DNA of 64,000 nt. It comes from Deinococcus hopiensis KR-140 (GTDB lineage Bacteria > Deinococcota > Deinococci > Deinococcales > Deinococcaceae). Made by a program: the position numbers and the translations under genes. The stretch covers positions 62,001-126,000 of the forward strand of contig NZ_FWWU01000007.1 of the NCBI RefSeq assembly GCF_900176165.1, given 5' to 3'. The notes under the pieces were generated by a model. That model searched no databases. It had not been told where the DNA came from and worked only from the letters and a program-made list of their open reading frames with translations. This document shows, piece after piece, positions 56,222-64,000 of this stretch (the first letter of the stretch is position 1; every line of letters begins with the position of its first letter).

Positions 56222-56490
56222 TTACTTCCCGCATTTCCGCACTTCTGCACCGGCGGTGGGGTCATTCACCTCTGCGTCACCGAAGCGGTTTGGATGTGCT
56301 GGTGGCCGAGCCGCGCGCGGATGGGGTTGCCACATTGGCGCTCCGGCCTTTTTGAGGTCCGAGCAGGGCAGTTTCACGTACGTCTTGCCCTGCTCGGTGA
56401 TCCCCACGCCTTTGATAGGCTGGCCGTTGAAGTACACGGCCGCGTCCTGACCTGCCTGCGCGGCAGCAACGCTGGTCGTGACCTGTTACG
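56222..56490 (-). pseudogene. C-terminal remnant of an exported protein
   Basis: The minus-strand text SVAAAQAGQDAAVYFNGQPI, KGVGITEQGKTYVKLPCSDL and KKAGAPMWQPHP resembles copper-amine-oxidase-N-like (stalk) domains, where N-G-x-x-x-x-x-x-x-x-x-G-x-T-Y-V is typical. A TAA precedes it at about 56490 and there is no start or signal peptide upstream, so the 5-prime part is missing. It lies opposite the promoter of the next plus-strand genes. Confidence 0.4.
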
Positions 56491-56493
56491 CTA

Positions 56494-56522
56494 TTTACAT
56501 AAAGACCGTGTTGTTCTACAAT
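56494..56522 (+). promoter_or_regulatory. Promoter of the beta-grasp/DUF4132 gene pair
   Basis: TTTACA (56494-56499), a 17-bp spacer, and TACAAT (56517-56522), about 48 bp before the GTG start at 56570. It is one of the best -35/-10 matches in the window. Confidence 0.7.
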
Positions 56523-56569
56523 TGTAGTGTGAAAACCATCACATTTCCAGCTGCGGGCCCGACTTTCCC

Positions 56570-56974
56570 GTGATCGTCGAGACGAAAGTCGTCGGTCGCC
56601 GAACTCCCTTTGAGCGCCGACCAGTTGAGCTCCCAGACGAAGCCCACACCCTTGCCAGCCTGCTGACCCACCTGGTCCACGACGAAGTGCAGCGCCACCA
56701 GGAACGCCAGAACAGCGTGGGTCTCCTGCGCGTCCTGACCGAAAAGGAACTCACCCAGGGTGCAGCGCAGGGCAAGATCGTGGTCGCTCCTCAGGAACGC
56801 TCCGGAGAGGTCAACGTCGAGGACGCTGTGCGCCGCGCGCTCCAGGCCTTCGGCGACGGTCTGTACTACGTCTTCGTGGATGACCAGCAGATTGAAGCCC
56901 TGCATCAACCCCTTGCCCTGAAGCCCGACAGCACCCTGCTCCTGCTGCGCCTCACCGCCCTGGCAGGCGGCTGA
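56570..56974 (+). CDS. Candidate ubiquitin-like beta-grasp protein with C-terminal Gly-Gly
   Basis: This 134-residue protein starts at GTG 56570; an earlier GTG at 56528 is closed by TGA. I recognise no named family. The N-terminus reads as strand-turn-strand-helix (IVETKVVGRRTPFERRPVEL then THTL-type helix, 27-42), as in ubiquitin. After about 55 inserted residues, the end reads LYYVFVDDQQIEALHQPLAL then KPDSTLLLLRLTALAGG, close in pattern to ubiquitin's last 35 residues, including S-T-L, alternating Leu and terminal Gly133-Gly134. Only 2 bp separate it from the DUF4132 gene, so they surely share a transcript. The fold is inferred by eye; no E1, E2 or JAMM gene is near. Confidence 0.6.
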   Translation: MIVETKVVGRRTPFERRPVELPDEAHTLASLLTHLVHDEVQRHQERQNSVGLLRVLTEKELTQGAAQGKIVVAPQERSGEVNVEDAVRRALQAFGDGLYYVFVDDQQIEALHQPLALKPDSTLLLLRLTALAGG

Positions 56975-56976
56975 GC

Positions 56977-59900
56977 ATGAACGTTCAGGAGCACCTTGCC
57001 ACCTTCCAGCAGCCCTGGAAAAAACCTTTCCTGGCGCGCGCCCAGTCGCTTCCTCAACCGCTGCGCGACATCGCTGCCGAGCTGGCCACCGAGTACCACT
57101 ACCAAAAACTCAATCTGTTGGCCGAGCGTCTTGCCGGCGCCATTCTTGGGGGTGAAACCTCCACCCTGGAGCAACTCACCTCTGTTTTCTTCCCTGCCTT
57201 TTCCGAGACCGCCGCCCGGACGCTCAGCGCCCTGCTGACCCGCCACTCCTATCCGCTGGGTTCGGGCCGACGCGCCTTCCGCGCGCCCGGGCACCCCTTG
57301 CAGGCCAGGCGCGCGGCGACGTGGATGCTAAGCGCCTGGAACGCCACGCGCGATTACCCGCAGAAGCTGGAATGGTTCGCCGTTCACGCGGGCCTGCTGT
57401 CCAGCTGGCAATCGCACGCCCTGGGGCTGCTGTTCGCTCAGGCCCTCGATGACGGAGACGACACGGTCTTTCAGGTGCTGCGGGACACCGCCTCCACCCA
57501 GCACGAGACCGCGCGGATGGGACGCCACGTTCCCCTGGCCCTGCTTGCCAGCCGCCGTTCCGAGGCGTGGGACCTTGCCGAAGGCCTGCTGGTGGCCGCG
57601 CAGCGTCAGGAGGGACTGAGGCAGATCATTCTCGAAACGGTCGATGAGGCCAACCTGGACGCCTTCGTGCGATTCCTGCACCTGATTCTCAAAGAAGACC
57701 TGCTGCGCTTCGCCACGTGCCTGCGTGCGGCAGACGTGTGGTTCGGCCTGAACTACGACGTGGGAGACGTCAAGACTGTTCGCAAGCTGCTCGCCCAGGC
57801 GCTGGGCTACCTGGAAGACCCCGCTTCGGCGCACGTCGCCGTACAGTCCGGTACTGCTGTGGACGCGTACCTGGCCCTGTTCACCCTCGCCATGCGCGAC
57901 GCCCAGCAGGCCAGCGAACTCGCCCGACCGCTCCTGGCCGACGCGGAGGCCGAGCGCCGTATGGCCGCTGCGCAGTTCCTGCTGGCCGCTGGGCTCCTGC
58001 CCCAGACCGAGCTTGCCCCCTTGCTGGAAGACCCCGACGTCCGCATCAGTGCGCTGGTCGTGGGCCACGTGAACGCCTGGAGCACCCAGACCAGCGCGTT
58101 GAGCTTCCAGGCGCTGGAAGCGTACGCCGCGCGGCTCCCCAGGGACGAGCAGCACGTTCCCCTGGTGTTTCCCTGGTGGGGTCAGACCCCCGCGCGCAGC
58201 GACGTGACCGACGCCCTCACCGCGTTCGTGGGGGATCAGCACATCAGCGTCCTGACCCCACACCTGTCCCAGATGAGCAGTAACGGGAAGTACCGCGTCG
58301 CAGCGCTGCTCAAGGAGAAGCTACCCCAGGTTCTGGATGCCGCAAGCCGTCACCTCGTGCTGGCCCTGCTGCAAGACTCCCAGAGTGCGGTCTCCGAGCA
58401 GGCCCTGAAGGTGGTTGCCGAGTTGGACCTCACTCCTGAGGAAGCGGACGTGGTCTGCACCCTTCTCAAGCGCCGCAGTGCGGACCTGCGGCGGGGCCTG
58501 ATTCGCCTGCTCGCGCGTGACCCAGAACGGGGACAACTCAGCGCCGCGAAGTTGCTTGCCACCCGCAATGCCGGGCAGCGCCAGGCGGGACTTCAGCTGC
58601 TGCTGGAGGTCGGTGGGGAACTCCCGGCGGACTTCCAGCCGCGCGGAACCACCGAAGAGACGCTGGTGGCCCAGATCACCGATCCGGGTAGCACCTTGAC
58701 CCTCGCGGACGGGCTGGGCCTGTTCGATCCTCAGCAGCTCGTTCCCGTGCCTGACCTACACGCGCGGGAAGGCGAGTACGCGCAGGACGCGCGCCGGGGC
58801 GCGTCCCTCTTGCAGCACCTCGACGGGTACGTTCACACGCACCGTGAGCGTCCCCTGACAGGCGCGGGATGGGACGGGCAGGAGACCCTGCTGCTCGGGA
58901 ACGCCCAGCCGTGGCAACTGCGGGGTGACCCGCCGCCGCTGATGGAGCTGTGGGAGCAGTGGTGGACTCGCCGCACTGACGCACGTCCGGGTGACCTTAT
59001 CCGCATGCACTGGGCCCTCGGGCACCAGATCGCCCTGAAAGAGCAGCAGACCGCCGACGACGACCTGGGCGATGAGGACTTTGGCGAGGACCTCGGCGAC
59101 AACACTCCTGAGCCTGAAGTGCCGGTGGCTCCCGAAGTCGTGGAGGCGGAGGTCACCCTGGCCAGGCTGCGCGCGCAGACCATCGAGCGCGTTCTGGGAC
59201 CGCGCGTTCCTTTCGACCTACGCTACCGGGGCGTGGTCAGCATGATTGTGGGTTTTCTGGGGAAGAACGCCGATGCGGTGGATGCCGAACTGGCGCTGGG
59301 CGCCTGGGAGACCGGCCTGACTTACGTGCCCCGTGACGCGCAGGTGGTGACGCACCCCCAGTACACCTGGCGGCGAGAAGATCCGCGAGATCTCGTGGCC
59401 TGGCTCGCACGCCCGATGAACAACACCGGCTGGTTCCCCGAGCATCTCCAGCGGGTCTGGACGCTCCAGGTCTATCAAGACCGCGCCTTTGCGAATCTTC
59501 CCCGCTCACGTCCGGATCTGACGTTACTGCTTCACGCGCAGGAACAGGGGTGGGCGTCGCAGCACGACCTGTTCGATACCCTGATTGGACCACGCGCGAG
59601 TGGCGGCGGGCACCCCGAACTCCAGACCTACACCTCGCGCACGCTCCGCGAGGACTTGCCCGTCACGCCCCTGTGGCTGGAGGCAGTGAATCAGGTGTGC
59701 GAGCGCGTCCTGGAGGTCGAATCGGTCCGTGGGGACCTGGAGACGCCCGCGACGAACGCTGCCCTGAATCTGCGAAGCGTCGCTGGTGCCCGCTGGACCC
59801 TGCCCCTGCTGGCTTCGTTGGGCAAAAACCCCCTCAGGCGCGGCTCTTCGGGCACCAGCCGGGACGGAACGTTCAGTCACCTGATCCGCATGTCTTTCCC

Positions 59901-61788
59901 TGCGCCGGAAGACACCCCCGCGGCGTTCAGCAAGGGGGTGGAGGATCTGAAGGTCAGCGACGCCCGGTTGCTGGACCTGGCGATGTTCGCGCCGCAGTGG
60001 TCCGCGCTGGTGCAAGCGAAGCTGAAGTGGAAAGGCCTGCAAGATGGGGTCTACTGGTTGCACGCCCACACCCGCGACAACAGCTGGAGTGTGCCTCCGG
60101 AAGTGCGCGAAGCCTGGGAAGCGGAGATCAGCGAGCGCACGCCCCTGGGCACCGACAGCCTGACAGAAGGGGCCGTGGACGTCGCGTGGTTTCGCAAGAT
60201 GTACAAGTCGCTCGGTGCAGCGTCTTTCACGGCCCTGCTGAGCGCCGCCAAGTACGCGTCCAGCAGCGGCGGGCACAAGCGCGCTGAACTGTTCGCCCAG
60301 ACGCTCCTGGGGCATATTTCCGAAGCTGCGCTCCGCACCCGCATCACCGAGAAGCGAAACGGCGACGCGGTGCGCGCCCTGGGCTTGCTGCCCTTCAGCC
60401 GCAAGAAGGCGGTGGCCGCTGCGGAACTCGAAAGCCGGTACCGGCTGCTGTCGGATTTCCGCCGGGAAGCCAAGCAGTTCGGTGCCCAGCGTCAGGCCAG
60501 TGAGCGCCTTGCGGCAGACATCGGGATGCACAACCTGGCCCGCACCGCCGGGTACCTCGATCCTCAGCGCCTGATGTGGGCGATGGAAGCGCGGCTCGCG
60601 CCCGACTGGCAGAAGGCCGTGGAATCGGGCGGCGTCACCCTTACCGTTGACCTGAGCGCGGCGGGGGAAGCCAGCTTACGCGTCATCCGCGGCGAGAAGA
60701 CCCTCAAAGCCCTGCCGCCCGCGCTGAAGAAGGACCCCGGAGTCGTGGCGATTCGCGCTGCTGTGACGGAGTTGCAGGCCACCCGCAAGCGGATGCGGTC
60801 TGCGCTCGAAGAGGCGATGGTCCGCGGTGACCACTTCCAGCCTCAGGAACTGCGCGACCTTGCCCGTCACCCGGTGATTTCTCCCATGCTGCGCTCGCTG
60901 GTGTGGGTGCTCAACGAAGGTCCGGTCGGATGGTGGCAGGGCGACAGCCTCCAGACGGTGGGTGGAGACGAGCAGATTGGCGAACAGGCCCTGCGCCTCG
61001 CGCACCCGCATGACCTGTTCGTATCCGGTCACTGGATTACCTTTCAGGAACGCGTGATCTTCGAAGGGCTCGTTCAGCCGTTCAAGCAGGTGTTCCGCGA
61101 GTACTATCCCATCACCCCCGCCGAGAGTGACGCCTACCGCAGCACCCGGTATGCCGGTCATCACGTGCAGCCCACCCAGGCCGCTGGGCTGTTCAAGACG
61201 CGCGGCTGGGTCACCGTCTACGAGGAGGGCGTGCGCAAGACCTACCACGCCGAAGGCATCAACGTCTGGGTGGACACGCCCGTGGGGTACGGCACGCCCA
61301 ACGAAGTGGAAGGCTCACCCCTCAGCGCTGTGTATTTCGTTCGCCGTGACGAGCAGGAAGCGATGCTGCTCAGCGCCGTGCCTCCCCGTCTCTTCAGTGA
61401 AACCATGCGTGACCTCGACCTGGTGGTCAGTGTGGCGCATGTGGGCGGTGTGGACCCCGAAGCCAGCCAGAGCACCGTGGAGATGCGGGCAGACCTCCTG
61501 CGCGAAACCCTGCGCCTGCTCAAACTGACCAACGTCCGCATCGACAACTCCCACGCGCTGATCCAGGGGCATTACGCCAGTTACACCGTGCACCTGGGCT
61601 CGGGCACCGTTCACCGCCTCCCCGGGGGATTCCTGTGCGTCATTCCGGTGCACAACCAGCACCAGGGCCGCATCTTCCTGCCATTCGCTGATCCGGACCC
61701 CCGCACTTCTGAAGTCGTCAGTAAGGTGTTGCTCCTCGCGGAGGACAAGAAGATTCAGGATCTCACCATCCTGGAACAGCTCACCTGA
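56977..61788 (+). CDS. Giant DUF4132-domain protein (DUF5724-like N-terminal part)
   Basis: This 1603-residue cytoplasmic protein has no signal or membrane segment. Residues 1-700 look like helical repeats (HEAT-like: LVLALLQDSQSAVSEQALKV, LRRGLIRLLARDPERGQLSA). An acidic linker, DDDLGDEDFGEDLGD, lies near 690-710. About 1215-1400 is the DUF4132 module: TRKRMRSALEEAMVRGDHFQ, LARHPVISPMLRSLVWVLNE, LAHPHDLFVSGHWITFQERV, FKQVFREYYPITPAESDAYR. The C-terminal 200 residues contain beta-rich text. DUF4132 proteins (E. coli YehI/MolR type) often occur with MoxR AAA and vWA genes; none is here. Function is unknown; a scaffold or a partner of the small upstream protein is my guess. Confidence 0.85.
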   Translation: MNVQEHLATFQQPWKKPFLARAQSLPQPLRDIAAELATEYHYQKLNLLAERLAGAILGGETSTLEQLTSVFFPAFSETAARTLSALLTRHSYPLGSGRRAFRAPGHPLQARRAATWMLSAWNATRDYPQKLEWFAVHAGLLSSWQSHALGLLFAQALDDGDDTVFQVLRDTASTQHETARMGRHVPLALLASRRSEAWDLAEGLLVAAQRQEGLRQIILETVDEANLDAFVRFLHLILKEDLLRFATCLRAADVWFGLNYDVGDVKTVRKLLAQALGYLEDPASAHVAVQSGTAVDAYLALFTLAMRDAQQASELARPLLADAEAERRMAAAQFLLAAGLLPQTELAPLLEDPDVRISALVVGHVNAWSTQTSALSFQALEAYAARLPRDEQHVPLVFPWWGQTPARSDVTDALTAFVGDQHISVLTPHLSQMSSNGKYRVAALLKEKLPQVLDAASRHLVLALLQDSQSAVSEQALKVVAELDLTPEEADVVCTLLKRRSADLRRGLIRLLARDPERGQLSAAKLLATRNAGQRQAGLQLLLEVGGELPADFQPRGTTEETLVAQITDPGSTLTLADGLGLFDPQQLVPVPDLHAREGEYAQDARRGASLLQHLDGYVHTHRERPLTGAGWDGQETLLLGNAQPWQLRGDPPPLMELWEQWWTRRTDARPGDLIRMHWALGHQIALKEQQTADDDLGDEDFGEDLGDNTPEPEVPVAPEVVEAEVTLARLRAQTIERVLGPRVPFDLRYRGVVSMIVGFLGKNADAVDAELALGAWETGLTYVPRDAQVVTHPQYTWRREDPRDLVAWLARPMNNTGWFPEHLQRVWTLQVYQDRAFANLPRSRPDLTLLLHAQEQGWASQHDLFDTLIGPRASGGGHPELQTYTSRTLREDLPVTPLWLEAVNQVCERVLEVESVRGDLETPATNAALNLRSVAGARWTLPLLASLGKNPLRRGSSGTSRDGTFSHLIRMSFPAPEDTPAAFSKGVEDLKVSDARLLDLAMFAPQWSALVQAKLKWKGLQDGVYWLHAHTRDNSWSVPPEVREAWEAEISERTPLGTDSLTEGAVDVAWFRKMYKSLGAASFTALLSAAKYASSSGGHKRAELFAQTLLGHISEAALRTRITEKRNGDAVRALGLLPFSRKKAVAAAELESRYRLLSDFRREAKQFGAQRQASERLAADIGMHNLARTAGYLDPQRLMWAMEARLAPDWQKAVESGGVTLTVDLSAAGEASLRVIRGEKTLKALPPALKKDPGVVAIRAAVTELQATRKRMRSALEEAMVRGDHFQPQELRDLARHPVISPMLRSLVWVLNEGPVGWWQGDSLQTVGGDEQIGEQALRLAHPHDLFVSGHWITFQERVIFEGLVQPFKQVFREYYPITPAESDAYRSTRYAGHHVQPTQAAGLFKTRGWVTVYEEGVRKTYHAEGINVWVDTPVGYGTPNEVEGSPLSAVYFVRRDEQEAMLLSAVPPRLFSETMRDLDLVVSVAHVGGVDPEASQSTVEMRADLLRETLRLLKLTNVRIDNSHALIQGHYASYTVHLGSGTVHRLPGGFLCVIPVHNQHQGRIFLPFADPDPRTSEVVSKVLLLAEDKKIQDLTILEQLT

Positions 61789-61805
61789 CCGCTTCTGATG
61801 AAAAC

Positions 61806-61838
61806 AGGGAGCCTGAGACAGGCTCCCTATCGCGTTTT
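61806..61838 (+). terminator. Terminator of the DUF4132 operon
   Basis: The perfect stem AGGGAGCCTG/CAGGCTCCCT has a 3-base loop, followed by ATCGCGTTTT. It begins 18 bp after the stop. Confidence 0.85.
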
Positions 61839-61895
61839 ACACTGAATACACTGCATTTCTTAGTATTTGATAGGGTTCTTGGAGCCTCCTTTATT

Positions 61896-62017
61896 GGTAC
61901 TCCGTTGACTGGCGGGAACCTGATGGATGGCGCCCGTGTTTCTGGGGTCAGCGCGGTACGCAAAGAGTGGGAATCCCCCGTGTTCTTCGCCAGCAGTTAC
62001 AGACTCAACGGAGTACC
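61896..62017 (-). repeat. Inverted-repeat element R2, copy 3
   Basis: This 122-bp copy, inverted relative to copies 1 and 2, has perfect 12-bp ends GGTACTCCGTTG and CAACGGAGTACC. The interior is nearly identical. It lies 58 bp after the terminator. Confidence 0.9.
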
Positions 62018-62393
62018 ATTATACGTGATTAAGATGAGTTTAGAACGTGATTGATCCATGAAAAGAGCGTCAGCGACTTTACTTCCTGAGGACAACTTCT
62101 AAGTTTTTCACATTCTCGCACGATCAAATCTTCGATTTCTTGAATGTCTCGTATTATTTTATTGGCCAATGGTGCTTTCAGTTTCATGACCATGGGTTCT
62201 GCTGGGGAAAGTTCAGGTGTATAGGCTGGAAATGGGAGTAGAAAGGTATTGGGAGGAACACTGAGTTTCTTGCCCATGTGCTAGCCCGCTTGGTCGAGTA
62301 GAAGTACAATAAGCTGTCGACCCTGAGGGTCGACAGCCCGACTGAACTCTCTCAGAGCGGTCTCCATTCATGGGATGTTAACCGTGGGAAAGA

Positions 62394-63286
<893 letters not shown>

Positions 63287-63709
63287 GTAGAGCCATTGAT
63301 AACGCCGGTGTTGAGCAACCACAGGCCGCTTACCTCGAAGCGCCTAGAAGCGCTTCAACACGGGCTTAAGGCCAAAACGTCCTTCGTCCTGGACCCAAAG
63401 GCGAACTTGCTTTTCGGGGTAGGCTGCCTGAGCAACGCTCAGCGCCGCCTCGACTTTTTTATGAACGTCCCCTGCTCTTTGGGAGAAGCCGCCTCCGTAT
63501 GCGTCGGTCGAGGAACCTGAGCAGTAAAGCCAAGTCTTTCCAAGTAGCCCCAGACACACACCTCTGTCAATGCAATCCCAAAATGCTCCTGGATGTGTAT
63601 CGAGCGCCATGGGCGGCCATTGCACGCCGCCTGTGGCGTTTTCGAAGGAGGAAGAGGAGAGGCTATGTAACGTGCAATCTTCTTTCTACTGGTGGGTTAC
63701 TTGCCATAG

Positions 63710-63945
63710 TTGTAGGCTTTGAGGATACCCCGTGTCCCGAAAAACCCTCTGCGAGCCCTGACGGAAGAGGAACGTGCGACCTTGGAGCGATTGAGCCGGT
63801 CGCATCACACCGCAGCGATCGTCGGCGGCGGGGCAAAAACGATTCTCGCGGTGTCGGCCGGCATGGCCTATACCGGAGCAGCTCGGTTGTCGCCTTGCCA
63901 GGGTTTTGTGGAGGGAAAGTTCAGTCTGATTCAGACTGGAGCGAG
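63710..63945 (+). pseudogene. IS630-type transposase N-terminal fragment
   Basis: The plus-strand text LTEEERATLERLSRSHHTAA, GAKTILAVSAGMAYTGAARL matches the HTH start of IS630 transposases (T-x-x-x-R-x-x-L-x-x-x-x-x-S-x-x-x, R-A-x-x-I-L-x-x-x-x-G). It is cut off at about 63920 by the next insertion element. Confidence 0.65.
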
Positions 63946-63948
63946 ATA

Positions 63949-64000
63949 TGACGACCCCTCGGCAGAACTACACCGCTGAATTCAAGCAGGAGGCCGTGCG
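63949..64000 (+). CDS. Start of an IS3-type transposase OrfA (window edge)
   Basis: ATG 63949 behind GGAGCGAGAT; the visible codons are MTTPRQNYTAEFKQEAV, the usual N-terminus of IS3/IS66-type OrfA helix-turn-helix proteins. It runs off the window. Confidence 0.6.

Noticed and set aside
56222..56437. A 71-aa minus-strand gene starting at an internal ATG
   Set aside because: The similarity-like text continues upstream of that ATG to a TAA, so it is the tail of a truncated gene.

Overview
The window looks like accessory DNA (a second chromosome, megaplasmid or genomic island) of a Deinococcus-like bacterium; this is inferred, not proven. Supporting signs are GC-rich coding, several genes whose TANNNT -10 box lies 6 nt before the start codon (leaderless transcripts, common in Deinococcus-Thermus), many IS630/IS5/IS3/IS982/IS4-like insertions, small dispersed inverted-repeat elements, and an L-rhamnose locus of the Deinococcus/Chloroflexi kind.

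Layout. 1-9.6 kb: the end of a GAF-domain gene, an MFS exporter, a serine hydrolase overlapping a winged-helix regulator, a nest of three small repeats, the tail of a dead metallophosphatase gene, a secreted subtilisin with duplicated C-terminal modules, a decayed IS630 and an antiporter remnant. 9.6-20.5 kb: a 1153-aa BTAD/AAA transcriptional regulator, an intact IS5-type element, two small repeats (one holding a perfect 62-bp palindrome), a large lipoprotein, a decayed IS4-like element, two secreted proteins and a cupin. 20.5-24.3 kb: two inverted copies of one IS630 element flank a globin gene; the left copy sits inside a second BTAD regulator gene, whose frame is restored when the IS is removed. 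24.7-33.5 kb: small metabolic and redox genes (amino-acid-binding protein with a dimethylarginine-hydrolase-like enzyme; quinone reductase with tautomerase; cupin; YdcF-like protein; two HxlR regulators, each divergent from an oxidoreductase gene) and an IS5 element that ended a quinone reductase gene. 33.5-40.3 kb: a beta-helix lipoprotein, a response regulator with a degenerate receiver, an IS3 element with a GAC target duplication, a second globin and small unknown genes.

40.3-54 kb is the best-preserved block: a divergent rhamnose locus. One arm (rhaM-T-P-Q-S) encodes mutarotase and ABC importer. The other (rhaR-rhaI-rhaD/SDR-rhaB-lutABC) converts rhamnose through rhamnulose-1-phosphate to dihydroxyacetone phosphate and lactaldehyde, then lactate, then pyruvate. 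The two promoters face each other, each with its -10 box inside one arm of a 10-bp inverted operator. 54.7-56.2 kb is an arsR-arsC-aquaporin operon with no ArsB/Acr3 pump.

56.5-61.8 kb holds the most intriguing pair: a 134-aa protein whose ends resemble a ubiquitin-type beta-grasp fold and whose C-terminus is Gly-Gly, followed 2 bp later by a 1603-aa DUF4132-type protein. A good promoter and a terminator bracket them. The last 2 kb is an IS630 graveyard with an IS982 inserted in it, then the start of another transposase at the window edge.
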